64,000 nucleotides of DNA from contig CM021313.1 of NCBI GenBank assembly GCA_010645155.1, positions 1,730,588 through 1,794,587 on the forward strand, written 5' to 3'. Below the pieces are notes generated by a model that saw nothing but the letters and a program-made list of their open reading frames with translations, was not told the origin of the DNA and made no database searches. The first letter of the stretch is position 1. Each line of letters begins with the position of its first letter. The DNA is from Tigriopus japonicus (Eukaryota > Arthropoda > Copepoda > Harpacticoida > Harpacticidae). The position numbers and the translations under genes were made by a program. Positions 37,401 through 52,400 of this stretch are shown here, one piece after another.

Positions 37401-40400
37401 CTCGTTCCCGTCTGTCAAAGCAATCAAATTACACGACAACATTTATTCGTACCTCAATTGAATAATAACAACGACCTATCGGCCAACGGTGCCAAGATAT
37501 CCCATTCCTATCTGGACAAACCAAACAGAGGACATCAAATTGGGTTCATCTCTATTTGATCGAATTAGTGAGGAAAGCAAAGAAAAGAGTTGCTTTAAAG
37601 ACGACCCTTTTGGACATGGGAACAGAAAGCTTCTTGCCATTGTGGCCGTGCCTTTTGTCTGCCTTTTGTCGAGGGAACGGGTCTACGTGCTGCATGTAGG
37701 TGATGACGTAGTTGGTCTTGGTCCCGGCAGAGCTTTGTTAGCTGTAGGAAAGTGATGGCGGGTGATTTGTCACCCAAAGACCAGACACTTGTCTTTGGGG
37801 TCCAAGATGGGACACGTGGTGGTGCTCTGCCACGGAACAGAAGCTCTGAAATTTGGTCTAAGCCCCCTTTTCGACTTGTCTACGTAGTGCTTGAGGTGCC
37901 ATGTTTAGATCTCGAGTGACGTTTGTGAACAATCGTTCGATCAAAGGGTCCTTAAAGCAACAACATTTTCTGTTTTCGACAACCTCATAGCGATCGCAGG
38001 GGAAGAAACTTTTTGGGGGTCCTTCCTTGATTGAACCACATGCACGTAGGTACACAAAGAACGCGAGCAAATGGCATTTTTCCAGTTGAAGGGGAGTTTG
38101 GGCCATAAGTCATGGCGAATGTTCTAGGTTATTGCTCCCGAATGGCCAAACCATGGGGATGTTCCAGTAGGGACATTCAACCGAGAGGGGTTAAGGTGGG
38201 GATTTGGAGGCACGCGGATCATTGCTAGCTGACGAAAATGTAATTCTTATGCCGCCACTTACGGGAGAACAAGATTTGAGTGGAAATGCTTTGGTTTTTA
38301 TGGCTCCTCTTTCTCTCGGATAATGCTAAAAAGGAACGAAAGCAGGAAGCCGAAATTGAATCATTCGAAATTCGCCTATTCTAGCTCTCGCATCTTCGCT
38401 ATTTACCTGAAATGGGAAATAAGTAAGGTATCTGCTATATTTGACTCAAATTGAATGGAGAAATGAGAGGCGAAATCTTTCAAAGCCTTCACGATGGATG
38501 GATAGCAAAGGACTTTGTGGCAACTGAATGAACTGATGTACTGTGGCTAGATAATTCTCAAGGTATATTCTGATAAAGCAGCTAGAATATGTGCGATAAT
38601 ACTCCAATTCGGAAGGATCCGTCGACGTCCTACTCAAAAATATGACAAGCAGAAATGAAGCAAAACTTCTGGTTTTATTTTCGAACTTCTCAACTTTGGA
38701 TAAAAAATGACAACTTGAATCAGATATAATTCTTACGATTGTTTCAGTTTGACTTAATCAACAACAATAACTTGGATTTTCGTCCTTTTTGTCGTGCTCC
38801 CTTGTCTGAACTTTTCATAATTCCTTTCCTAACTCCTATTCCTTAAGGATTGAATGTGGAAATACAAACAAATTCTTTAAGCTTCTGCTCTAAGTTCACA
38901 GTTATCAACAAAACCAATAAATACGCTCAATGAAATGCAACGGCTTCAAAGAGGCGGTTTTGAGGCAGAAGACGGACCCAAGTCACAATTGCATTTTAGA
39001 TTAACGGTGGCACATGTCATAATTTCTTTCTTCCTTCTCACAAGTTATGGTCCATGAATTTGGGACGAGACTTGGCAGTTTTTGCTGAATGTTGCCAAAC
39101 TATTGGAGACCGATGGCAAATATGATATGAAGAGAGTGGCAAAGATCTGAAGACAGAGCAGAACTTCAAAGAAACGATGCTGATTCAGCGGCTTGACATG
39201 ACTCATGGAGAACCAAGCGACCAAAGACAAGGGAGAAAGACAGGCACATACAGAAAGAAAGAAGGAAAGAAAGAAAGAAAGAATGACGGGCCCAGCAACG
39301 AGGTCATCTGTCATATTGCAATCTGGTCCAATGACATTCAAGAGAAAGAGGTGTAAAACAATGGGAGTCATCTGGAGCCAAGTAACGAAGTCAGTGAAGA
39401 TCGGCTAAGATGTTGGTTGTTGCTCACTTGTTGCCGATTGAGGGCGTTCTTTAATGCCAAGATCACTCGGGATTATCAAAACAAGCCCAACTTTAGGCAT
39501 TGGCTAAATGAGAGCTCCCACAGCTACCGTCTTTCATAGAGTGTGTAGCCAGTTGGCGGAAGAAGTTTCCTCGTAGTTCTTGTATGGTCCTCACCACAAG
39601 CACAACGATGGTGGTACTAGGGACATAAAAGAACGAAACTTTGAAAAGGCGCTCAGGTCATATCTGTCAAAAGCCAAAGGCTTCGTCGTCCGAGGAGGAG
39701 GAGGAGAAGAAGAAGAAGAAGGAAAAAAGAACTTGGAGAACCCGCCTAAATGAGGGAAGAGTCTTCCTTCTCTACGTATGTGGGTAAATTGCGAAAACTG
39801 GTTATAAAATATTCCATCAGGTTTGCGCAAGAATCTTGGAGGAGGTATCTCATTTCGCTTTCAACGTTTGGCCACACGTGTCCTCCTCTCATTGCTCGAC
39901 GGTTCCTTTGTTCCAGGTTATGCCATCCATTCGGACCCACAGCTTGAGCACAGCTCTGTTTCACCACTGGCTCCCTTGGATATTGAGTTTCCAGCTATCA
40001 CAGATGCCTCAGGCAAGCCCCTCTTTACCGGATTATATTCCGGTCCTTACTTCGATCTCAGTCGAATGCCAACTAATGTCACGGCCCAGGTGGGCGGGCC
40101 GGCCTTTTTACCCTGCAAGGTCAAACAAGTGGGCAACCGAGCGGTAAGTTTAAAGTCAAAGTATACCACCAGAAAGATCACGAAGAAGCATGTCCACCTT
40201 CCAGTTCTGTGTAGAAGGTTCCTAAATAGCTCGCAAGACGGGAGAACGGCGTGTTCTCTCTCGCGTTTGCTAACAGATCATTCTAAACGTGTCGCAAGCC
40301 AATACTATATTGAAGGTGGGTCGTTGTCGACACGAAGAGATCTGCTTTTGACAAGTCTCCCTTGACCATGCATGAAAAAAGTTGAAACTGTCCCACCCAT

Positions 40401-43400
40401 GAAAAGGAATCTGCCAATGGCAATGAGTAATATTGCCATTGGAAAACGGGGAAACCGAATCCATAGAATAGACTAGAAACTAGACTAAAACTTGCTTGAG
40501 GTCCAGGTGTTTCATAAGCCAGAGTGCTTATGGTATATAATAATATAAACCAGAGTTTACCAAAGTTGAAGGTCCACTAAGAATTTAATTTCTGGTAATG
40601 AAATGGCCAGTGAAAAGGAAAAAAATGGTTGAAGTTTGTAATGTCAATTAAGGTTAATATTTCAAAATGATGCATTGAGCGCTCTTCCATGTCTATTTTA
40701 CATGAAATTTCCTTGCAGAACTGCACATTTCTATGAATATTCGTATTTTGGGAACCTTGTTAAGAAATCATTTTTTTAAATTCTTTTTTTCTACGAAATT
40801 AAAAAGCACTAAGTGTTTTTTAGAACTTCTGTTAACACCATATTAAAGGTTGATGGTCTGTAGCGAGTGTTTTTGCAAATTTTAGCTAATGAAAATACCA
40901 AGAAATAGAAAAAAAAAATTACCCCGAAAGCCAATGAAAGGCATCTTAAAGGAAAGTTGACATTAAAGGCCCCCCCTTCTCCCAAAATATTGTGCACTTT
41001 TTAAGTGTACAGCGTTGTAATGTACGTCTGGCTTTGTGAAGAAAACCTACTTCTTTGCTTCTTTATTTCATGTCCTACCTCGATGTAATGAAATATTTCC
41101 AGTTTTAATTGCGATCATTATTTTTAAGACCTTCAGCACACAAGACATGAACTGAGCCAAATATAAAAGAAAACGAGGCCCTGACATTTCTACCCAAGGA
41201 TTTTTCTACCATACAGCAGCATCCAACTGAATGGTTGTACTCCCTGAAGAGTTTCATTCATGGGAAAGAAAAAGCACGAAAAATCCTGACAGGGTCCTTA
41301 ACAAGAGGCCTAATTGTCAACTCTATCATAAAGTCTTTACCTCCTAATGAGGCACCAGCAATGAAAAGTTATAATTGGACATCTGCACTCATGAACAAAA
41401 ACAGCCACCTAAATCCGGCAACTTATTAACGGAGATGAATTGAGGTATAAAAAGTTAGCTGTATGAAACAGGGCAAAAATCGCTTTTTCCGATTATAAAT
41501 CAGGTTTAAATTTGTTTTTGCTGAAACTGTCCCAGTTTTGATGTCATGGTTTTTTTACTTCAAAGTAGTATTTCTAATGGGAATTGGGGCTTCCCCTTCG
41601 AATTTAAGGGGTTTAATCGATTGCTCAATTGCCTTAAAAAGGTAACCAAAACATTTAGTTGATTTTGTTGTTAGAACTCTTTACTCCTTTGGAAAACACA
41701 CAGTAAATAAACTTAGGAAATTGTCTTTTTGGGCCTTTGGAAAATGATTGAGTTCATGCTTGCTTTTAGCATAAATTTTATCAATCTCCCACTTTTTAAC
41801 CAACTACAGAAGTCAAAATTATTACATATACATTTCTTTCCCGTACTTTCAGGTATCTTGGGTGCGAAAACGAGACTCGTACATAATCGGAGTGGATGAA
41901 GTGACTTTCATTTCAGACGACCGTTTTCGCATTCTCAAGCCCGATCAAAGCGAAGACGAGTGGAATCTCCACATCAAGTAAGTGCCCCCCCAATTCCATG
42001 CCTTGATCACCTATTGTGTCAAGTTGGAGCATTTCAATTCAAGGCTTGCACCTAAATATAACAGAGATGATTGAGTTAAGTATGCATGAATAGGCCTCCA
42101 TTTGGCTACTCCAACAAGTCTGTGCGTGTAAACTAATCTCTCCGAACTCCTTGACCTTGCCAGGGTTAAGGGCCGAAAGGCTGATGAATCTTAAGGAGCT
42201 AGCTTCGAGGCATAAAGATTCGTTCTTCCCATCCTTCTTCCATGTTCTCTTTCTTCTTTCTCTTCCTCTTCGTCGCTCTTCCACCACATTACTCACTAGA
42301 GACAAGTGGTTGAACGGACGGACTGGCGAAAGAACGAACCAACCAACCAACCAACTTGCTGACTATCTAACTAACCGACTACTTCTTGGGTGGACTTCGG
42401 TTAGAGCCATATACTCCTTAAAGGAGAGGACACGGATCAAGTTCAAAATTAAGATTCCTCAAGTTGTTACATTACGGATGGGTTTAAAAGAAAGAGACAA
42501 CCTGCACAAACCTTTCACAGAATGTGATTGGAGTTTTATGTTACATGAATAATGGGTGCATGAGTTTCATAAGTCAAGCCCTAGAGACCTGTTTTGGGGC
42601 CAAACTTTAAAAGTTACAAATAGCCAAGAGATTGTGATAAGTGTGACCAAGTCAAAAGCATAACCATGTTTATTTCTATTCAGAGAAAATGTATTCTCAA
42701 AATAGGGTTAAAAAGATAAACAAGATGTTCTGTGTACCCTCCTTTTAGAAGTACAAGGTTGAGTATATTCCAAGCTGTAGGAAATATCCCCTTCCTTGTG
42801 CCATATCGGAAGTGGAGAATCCGAGGATCTTCTTCAAACATAATTAGTTGCATAAAGTTCGAGCATATTGCAAGGTTTCGACTTCAAACTTTTCTCCGGA
42901 TTTCTCCAATTTTTAAGTCAATATTTGACGTTATTGGTAGAGAAACGGGACACGAGGTAGCCAAGAAAAGTGCTCGAACAGAGCATTCATCGTTTCGCTT
43001 TGGTTGAAGGTCGTTTGAGTATTCTCCATCCAAATAATAATTAGTGAAGACAACGGGAAATGAGTCAGCTTAAGTTATCGGGTGTGGGTTCTGAACAAAA
43101 CACCAATTTGTTCTGCTGAGTGTAATGTGAACATCGCACTCACACACTCACTCGGATATCTCTGTGCCATTGTTTTAGTAGACATTGACGTACGCACGCA
43201 CACACGTTGTACTCTTCAGAGAGAACCATTGCCGCAACAGACAAGTTAATGATGTTCCACGAGTTCCCATTCATTTCGATTAGCCTTGACTGTGGGAAGC
43301 CCTCTTTGCCGAACTCAACTCTTCGTAAGTACGTACGTACCTAGGTACATACTTTGTGCTTTACGTGTACATGTCATAGAGTAGTCCGCAGAAGGGCTAT

Positions 43401-46400
43401 CCAACCCAGAAAGAAGCCCATACACACCATAGGAACGTACCTTCTAAGAGAACAAAAGCTCAATTTGCCTGACTTGGAAAAGTCGTGCGCGCTTGAACTG
43501 GGAACGAAGATTAAATAAGCCCCCTTAATTCCCTGGGACCACTGAGGCCGCGAAATGCAATCTACGCGTGATAGGAGTGAAATAAAAAAACCCTGGTTCT
43601 TGACAAGATCCTTTTTTTCAGCTGCATTGCCAGGCCTGCATCTCTTCACTGAAAAATGTGCATTAAATAGGAGTCTTGTCTTGACTTCATATAACCACAA
43701 TCTAGTGGGCTCCCTTGAATGCCGTGCAAGTAATGAAAAGCTATTTGCCGGTTGTTCCATTTGCATGATCCCTCTGTGGATTATTCTTTCAATTTGGTGC
43801 TTCTTCAACGAGACTGGACTGCTAATAAGATTCCTGGCTCTCTCTGCCCTCGTTAACGAACAAAGTACCAATGGTTTTGACCTCATTATTTTGGGTTTGT
43901 GGCATTCGTGTGATGTCTCAATATTCTCAACTGAATTGAAACATGATTTACAGACTCAATAGAGCCATTACTTTTCTTTCACTCTGGGTGGTTCTCATTC
44001 CGGGAAATCTTCCTCCATTCTGTCCTAATGTGATCGCTGCTCGAGATCCACGAAATAGGCGTATGCTACGTACAAAGACAAAATCCCTGGCTGGAGGAAA
44101 GAAACAAGGCCGTGATAAGCTAGAAGATCTGCTCTTCCGAATCACATTCTATCTCGAAGCTATCTTTGTCTTTTTCCCAATGTGAGTGCCAACTGCCAAG
44201 TCACTAAGCATCCTATCAAATGCACCTCCATTTCGGGTGGCCTCACTATGTAGTATACAGTTGTACACCCAAATCCTTTCAGGGCCAATTTCCACGAAAC
44301 TTTGTCTGCCACAGCGAGCAAGAAAAAGTCGTCGTTAATGAAACAGAAGCAACAAGCAAAACACCAACCATCGAGATCCGTGCCAAGAGAGTGGAGAGAA
44401 GTAATACAGAAAATGGTTCGCTACCGAAGATAGAGTTGTGATCAAACTTAAAGGAACCTCCGAGGTCGTTCCGCATTAGCGTTCGGTTAATCAAGGGAAG
44501 GCAAAGAAACCACGAGACATGAAATATTGTTCCACCGAGAACGTCGAGGTGAACCGCTTGGAACAACTTCGAACCAACCAAGACTCATGGCTCTCTACCA
44601 GGTAGAGCCTTTTTGTCCGAATTAAGAATGTGAAAGAAACGACACGCTACAGCTCAGAAGGAAGCAGAACACACAGATATACTAGAGTGTACGTATGTTA
44701 GAACAAGAAATGAACCATCACATTTAGGCTCCGGTCGGCCGTCGAGTGGAGTGCGTCACTTGAAACGGGCTGAAATTGTGAAACAGAGTGAGTTTTCAAA
44801 CTGAAAATGGCTCAACACACTGCAGTCATCCAATTAAATTCCGCCATCCAGAACAATTAAAAGTAGGGTCTCTCTAGAACAATTTCCAACCACGGATTTG
44901 CCCATCTTTCGTTTCTCTTCCCCTAAGGCAGAGAGAGAGAGAGAGTTGAGAAATGGCGAGCTGAAGTGATCTGGGTCGTCTTTTTGGTCTTGTTCCTCCT
45001 GTTAGCTTTCTTGAAGAATTGAAGTCCGGGGACAAGACTCAAGACGATCTAACTGCAAAAGGGCTCTCAAGGGTCCAAACTTGGCGAATCTCAGAATCAC
45101 AACGCTTAAGTTGCACAAGATATCGTCTAACGCCAAGGACATCCACGGATGGTGAAGCACAACACTTTCCTTCCAACAGGCGCTTTCCTGGGAAATTGCC
45201 ATTATTCCACTTCAGTGCTGGTCGCCCAGTTTTGGGGAACGATGTTGGAATTGAGCTCACTTCTCATTAACCCCAACCGCACATCGATCAATTTCTGAGG
45301 CAAATGCACCACTATCGAGACACCAAATGATTGGAGAGTCTATGAAACGTGAGATGGACTCCAAAAATTGAAAATAAGGTCAGATCAAGGGAAACACAGA
45401 AGGCTTAGGAGCTCTTTTGCTGGTGGATCTTGGAAGTTTGGGTGACTTTTGTATTGCCCTTGAAATGGGATTTATTGCTTTCGTCTGAATAGGAATGTCG
45501 ATTTTGTGGAAAATCCGATGGAATTGACTGAGATGAAGTGAAGTGCAGCAACCACTAAAATGAATTGCTCACCTTTATCCACTTCCAATTGGAGAAAGGA
45601 GACTCAAAGGGGCCTCTTTTACGTACCTTCAGTACGTACCTACGTACTTACAGGAGTCGGTAATGGCAAGGAGCCAGCCACCTCCTAACCAAGTAAGAAA
45701 AGCCTCGTCTGACGAAGAGAAGGATCTTTCCGATGACAATGAGGGAATGTGGCCTCTTGGGACCCCTTCCCCGAAAGGCTGTTGAGTTCCAATTTGGAAA
45801 ATTGAAAGGGGCAATTGTGACGAATTTGTCCACAACTACTCTCGGAGTCTTCTTCCGAAGGGCCCCTTCTTCTGCCTCTCACATCGACGGCGGACTACTT
45901 AAAATCAATGGGTGTCATTACCCTCCCACAGAGTCTCCTTGAGGCGATGAATCTTTCCCCTTAAGCTCATTTTACAAGGTCAAATAGTCAGCCCAAAGGA
46001 GGGAAAGGTCAAATAATCCTTTCGACCTGGGCCTCTCACCCTCCAAGAGCAAAGAGGTCCATCCATTTATTTTCCACTTGCTCGGAATTGAGCGGCGAAC
46101 TTGCCGAACAGCTTGGCCACCAACCTAATGCGAGAGTTTGGCATCATTTTCAAGCAGGAAGGTGGCCATGTTCCACATTTCGACCTTGCCAATACCGTTA
46201 TGTCATATCTCCTCTCCCTCAGCAGGAACAACTCGGACCAATGGACCAACGAGTTTAGCAGTAGTAGCCATTCATGTGCACAATCTAGTAGTCGAATTGG
46301 CACGGCCAGACGGATCTCATCCCAAGTGGGCTCGTGTACTGTCATCCCTAACAAGTAGTTCACCATCATCATCTCCGTAAGTACGAGTGGATATTCTCCC

Positions 46401-49400
46401 GTTCCTTTGTGTGGAAACATGGGGTCCGTCTGGATCAGGATATGACCCAATAAACTCTTTTCTAGAATGGACCAGGAGCCCTTTGGATCTCCATTGGGGC
46501 TGCTTTAACAAGGAACCTTGAAGAAAGCTTCAACTTTATTTGCTTATAACACCTTCAAGAACGGTGAAAGTTAAGATTTGCAGAAGTTCATACAAACCAT
46601 ATCTCTTACAACTAATATTGTAATGCACTTGCAAATACACGTAAGAAGTTCAATTTTGCAGAATTTTTAACCCATCTTAAGTTCATCGTTTTTAGTTTTT
46701 TTCCACGCACTAGAAAGTAATGGTCGGCGACACGGAAACATTCATAATCCAATTAATTAACATTGTAACGTTTCCCAACTTCAAAGAAAAAGTTCCGAAG
46801 GATACGAAAAATATGCACAAAAGAAACTACTGTACGATGAGTAAGCCTAGTATAGTTTACTTCACTAGTTCAGTGAATGAAGGGCGAATGGAAAAAGATG
46901 AAATTGTTAACATTCCATGGCTCTTACAGGATTCGTCGTTCCAAGGGGTTCTGGGTCAAATGTTTGTTCCACTTTTCAGCTTGGATTATGATATCCACCA
47001 CTGCCTCGAGGCACAAATTTCCTTTGTAGATGCTAATCATTTGACGCAAGCCGTCCTCAAACTGTCAAAAAGTCATTATTTGTCAAAACACGAATATTTT
47101 TGGAAAGGAAATAAAAAGGATTTTTTGGGCGTCTAATGGGTGTTTGGACATTAGATTTTTGCTTTATGTTCTGAATACGTTTTAGTTTGTGCTCCTTGTG
47201 TTTAGTTACTCCAAATCAAGTAGCTGGATCAATTATTTTGTACCTCGGCAACTTCCTTTTATCTTAATAATACAAAGGAATTTCCTTTTTCTTTCGCCAG
47301 AAAGTTGACTGATTATTGGACAACCGTAAATGATGTCTCCACATAAGTTTCCATTAAATTGCCTAAGGCTTTATTTAATCCACCCTATTCGTGTCGCATA
47401 ATGGGCCATGAGACAATTTTAACCATATATCAAAGTCTTAATGCATATTTGTCATTGTGCCTGCCTCAACGATTAGGTGGTGTTCATTGAAAAAGTACTG
47501 TGAATGGACTTGGCTTGAACCAGAAAGAAATGCAATTTCGTGCCCTCCACTTGGCGAAAATAAGTGGTAATAAATGATGTTGTTAAGATAAGGCTCTTAA
47601 TGAAGGCTTCGTGTTATGAATGGGATCATCCTTGGTTACTGACGTGGATTTATTATTCAATGATTAACGCCATTCTTCCGGTCTGCTCTCACTCAGATTA
47701 GGCAAAGGGCTCCCTCTCAGCACCAGGATCCAAAGCGGGATCCTTTGTTGTGTGGTTCAATCATTTCCTGCTATTGTTGGTACTTTCACAGATGTGAGAA
47801 TGCGACATATTTTTTGGATTCATGGAAAATTATCGTTGATAGGATTGAAAATTTTATTCGCAAGTTATTCTATTTTTTTGACCCTTGGAGAGATATGCGT
47901 TGAAATGCTTTTTTTGTATAAAAGTTTATCAAGCTCGCAACATAATCATCATAATTAATTATGCCTTTACATTCGTCAAGAAGAGACATTGATACAAAAG
48001 GCATGTTGAATCTATCAAAATATGAGAAAAAACAGGTTCAACTTAGAAGGCCTGGTCAAATCAAGGCTATTAAAACCTCGATCCAAGGATGCAAACTGGT
48101 TTGCCATCGCTTCAAATTTTCAATAGTGAATGTTTTAAATCCAATTTCTTGAGAGACAAAAGGTCCCCCTACAAAAAAAAATCACTTCTTTTACGCGTAA
48201 AGTTTGTCACGTACGAAACAAATGGGCTAAGATAGGAAAGTACTTAATATTTGTCTCGTCTGTTGTTCAATGGAAAAAAAATCTGAGCCGAACACGACAA
48301 CTTGTCAGTCCAAGGTCAGTGATTGATTCAGCCTTGTAGAGTACGGAAGGCTCTTCCGTATTAAACATACGTCGTACGCTTTCTTCATATTGGAAAAAAG
48401 AAGATCAAAGCCTGTTTTGACGAGAAGCAGCGAGACCCTTCTTCGACGAGCTCTGTCGTAATCTTAACCCTCTCTCTTGATTTTGCCATAAGGGCACATT
48501 TGCTCGAAGTCCTTGAGACCAGATTCATTGTTGCCCAAAAGACCCAAGGCCTCCATGAAGTTCGTCGAACAGTCCAATGCCCAAGGACAAGGTCTTTGGA
48601 ACTCGATTTAGTACGTTCAAACATCGTTCTAATAGTTCTGTTACCCATAGTATATCAATTTATAAAGTTTTAACTCTTAACTGAATAACTTCTTTTACTT
48701 CTTTTTTACATGCATTTCAAAAACCTTGAACTTTGGCTAAATTTAATTTTTCCATATTTATATGATTTTATGTTGCGAATCCAGATTGATTTTAAATCTT
48801 TCTTTAGATTTGACGCTCTTTGTTCAGCAAAAATGCATCGTATAAGAAAGAAAGACCTTTGATACTTGCATTATACATGTCAAGTTAAAGAGCGATTTTT
48901 TCATGCATTTTCAAAACTTTGAACTTCAGTGCCTCTAGAATATTATATTCATTCATTCATACCAACAAACATCCATGTTTTTGATTGTTCCCAAAAATAA
49001 CAAGCTTGTCCCAGTTTGTCCGCCAATTTCTCAATATGTGTCGAACGGAGAAAGGAAATGGATGAATGTTCGTTCATCACATGATCTCTACTTACTGGTT
49101 GGCCTGATCCTTGGCAAGCCTCACAATATATGTTCCCTTGGGGGATTCTGCGGATTGGCTTTTGCCATAGCTTTAGCCACTGAAAAAATGATTAATCGAG
49201 CGTCCTTTCTTGCTCTTTATTACAGACCCGTGCGGCTCTCTGATGCTGGTGTATACGAGTGTCAAATTAGTACAAAGTCCAAAATGAGCCACTACATCAA
49301 ACTGGAAGTTGTCGGTAAGTACAAACCAGAAGTTGCAAAGAGTACTTTCACCTTGTAAAAAATGAACCTTAAAAAGGAAAACGCATCTGCCTAAATTAGG

Positions 49401-52400
49401 GACAAGAACCTGACACGGGTGTGTTTTGAAATATAACCCCATGATTTGGGTCTCAATCGATTATTGGCTGAGAACTGAGACTGAGAAATGGCCAAGGCCT
49501 TGGAATAAGGCTCCTCGGTTCATATTTTAACACATTTCTTCAAAAAAGCCTTTTCAAAAAGATAGACCTACGATGAAGAACACTCCAAGCACTATTTATG
49601 CAGTTACAAATAGAGACAGTACTATTTTTGTCAAGGCCATTTCGAGCTTTTGGTAGTAATAGATCATCAAGGATTAGCCATTGGATCTTGTTCCTCTCTT
49701 CCATGGGGGCTTGAACTTGACTTGGAACCAACGCATGTTGAGAAAGCCTTGAATTGGGTAATCCTGGCTCAGAGAATTCTTTGAAGAAAATACTAAGATA
49801 CTGATCAACCTCGTAACGGTTATCAAAATGGAACAGTCTCAAAATCTTGTCCGACTTAGCGAGTTCGAAGGCGTCAAGAGGCCCAGAATAAAGGATAGTG
49901 AGCTGCCAATTCTTTGTCCTCAGAATGAAGCAGAAAATTGCATTTCGGAGTACATCCTGGAACCTTCCCATATCTTATTTAAATTCGATTGGTTCCCCGC
50001 AAATATCCAGAAGGATATCGGCCTTCTTCGGCCAAAGGAACCGACAGTTTTTTTGGGCCCTGGGATCTACTCGTTGGAAAGTTGGATATTTGACTTGTCC
50101 TCAAGGACAAAAAGCCCTTTTCATCCACTTTTTTTGGGCAACGTTTTAGTCAGACGTAAACTTTAAGTATCACTTAGGGGAAGCTGAGTGCTCAAGCAAT
50201 CACGCAATTGAAGGGCTTTTGAGAGGCAATTTGGAAAGGTCAGATTGAGGCTGCAAAATCTCAATTTCAATGGAAATCATACCGTGAATCAGAAACCAAT
50301 TATAACTTGAACTACAACTCGTTCCCAACGGCATTGAATACAATACTCAAAATACAATACTATGGTTCCACATTTTTCTTGATACTCCCTCAGGGTAGAT
50401 AGGAGCGAAAGGCGGTGGTCCCGAATAATGATCCTTCTTGAGAGCATGCTATCGAATTTTGCTGGTTCCACAATCGAAGAGGAGTTTTCATTTTCCATGT
50501 TCCACGTTATTTACCGCATGGTGGCTGTCAGTTGGAATTAGATAAAAAAGACGCTCAAAGTATTAGGGCAAGCATTCCAGACAATCTCTGGCTCCCATGC
50601 AAAGTTATTGTCAGCAAGCGTGCCAAGAAACATTTGGAATGCTCGGTGTTCCTGTCAACCTTCTTTATTGTTCCAATATTAGATAGAGACATTGGAAATG
50701 AATTGATCCTTAGAATGCGTGCGAACGTCAAGGCTCTTAGACAGTCTTGTCAAAGGTTAAGATGGATCTTCTACTGGGAAGCTTTGTGCCTCCTTTGGTC
50801 TGACAATTGCATTGTTCAATCTAGACCTGATTGATCCCGACCAACACTAGCATCATTTCACGATTGGTCGGGGTTTTGAACGTGTTGAATGAAAAGAAAT
50901 GAAGGCCGTCTTTCGAAGAAAATGGCTTTAAATCTGAAATCCGAAGACATGACAGAACACCCTTGAGGTTTGCTCTTTTCTAGTTCCAGTTGTGGAGATT
51001 GAAAGCGACATTGGCGACATCCACGCTCAAACCGGAAGTCAAGTGCGGCTGACTTGTGCCATACGGAACACGCTCCATCGACCTCGATTTGTCAACTGGT
51101 AAGTACAGTAAAGTTTATATTGCTCAGTGGTGGCATTCTGAAAGGGATTGGATTCCAAACGAAATTCTTAATTTGAACTCGGAATGAAGGAGTTGCCAAC
51201 AAATTACAAAATAAATAAAAGAATCTCAGGAAATTATCTGTTATTTTCTAATCTTTGGAACATACACGAATTAAAGTAATGGGAAGAGGAGAAGATCTAG
51301 ATCGTTGTCCATATATTAGGTGAGTTGTTGATTTGCATGTATTTGAAGATATCAACGATCATCCATCTGTTTTGGACAAACTTAAGTGGCTCAAATGTTT
51401 ATTGGAGATTGAGAATGGATCTGTAAGGGTCTTTGGTTGCATTAACACCTAAAATCCCTTTAAGATTGGCATGAAAAAGAACTTGACTATTGAAAAATCT
51501 TAAAACACTTCAAGTTCCATTAGACGTCGCTCTATCAGCATTTGAGGCACTTTAGTTTGTCCAAGACTCGTGATTGTTATCTTCAAATATATGTGTATCA
51601 TAGAAAATGTGAGCTCTTGACACACGAAATCCACCAGATGGCGCACTGTATGACCGTACGCATTTTTTTAGTGCTCTAGACTTCTCCAAAAGTTGAGCTA
51701 AAAACGCACATTTTACCATAAACCTAAAATCAAACAAGAATATTTCGTTGACCTTCACAACTCATCCTTTCGTGAAGAAACTGCAAAAACAAGCCTTCAG
51801 ATACATGCCTACATCCATAGTTCTGTATCTTTGATGTGGATTTTTGTTATCAACTTCAATGACACATATTTTCTATAACGTATTTTCTCCCCAGCGTAGA
51901 TGCAGGCTTGTCATAAAGTTTATCGATTTCCAGAATAAGTGAGAGCATCAACTACCAAGATGAGGACGGCAAACTACTGTACATGCGTAGATTCACAAAA
52001 TATATATTTTTAAATTTTTTGAATATTGAATGGAGTGACTTTTTGCTTGTGTCTTGCGTAACATCTGAAAGATGTACATCCATCACATTCAAAGACAAGA
52101 AATATCTTTAACGTCCATCAAAATGCAAACCAAAAGGCAAAAGAAAAAACGTTTGGAATGACCATCCGATATCTTGGTGGCTTCTGGTCTGAGCCGTGCT
52201 CAGTCGAAAACGCTCGCATCACATCAAAATGTTTATTAGACAAGGTCATGTTGACTTTTTTTTATTGATTTATTAACTGTGGTTGTAAGTAAACTATAGC
52301 ATTTGTTAACTTGCGTCCCAAACATCCCCAAAGTTTGTTCTTTGAGAAACATAATTTATTTTTCAATTTATTCTGTTAAGGTACAACATTGTGAATAAGT

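Larger units (their letters stand above)
22448..39916 (+). other. dpr-like: dpr-like intron 1 (17.5 kb)
   Basis: Bounded by GTAAGT and TTCCAG. It holds the tRNA-derived SINE, the Tc1/mariner fossil, two foldback elements, a T-rich tract and purine microsatellites, each listed separately. Between these I see no domain-bearing frame. Long first introns of neuronal adhesion genes often carry enhancers, but no specific site is evident here. Confidence 0.6.

Noticed and set aside
39823..39916. ATG and open frame continuing into dpr exon 2 from upstream
   Set aside because: The frame runs through a good 3' splice site (TTCCAG at 39911-39916) and the upstream part lacks a signal peptide, so it is intron sequence read through.
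43374..43886. 170-codon minus-strand frame in dpr intron 3, overlapped by a plus-strand frame
   Set aside because: No recognisable motif; overlapping frames on both strands suggest a chance lack of stops.
46720..47136. 138-codon open frame in dpr intron 3
   Set aside because: It starts with ATG and has normal composition, but shows no domain, signal or splice context; kept as probable chance.
49540..50166. Opposed open frames in dpr intron 4, one of which vaguely recalls the C-terminus of LINE proteins
   Set aside because: The resemblance is too weak to name a family and no reverse-transcriptase motif is nearby.
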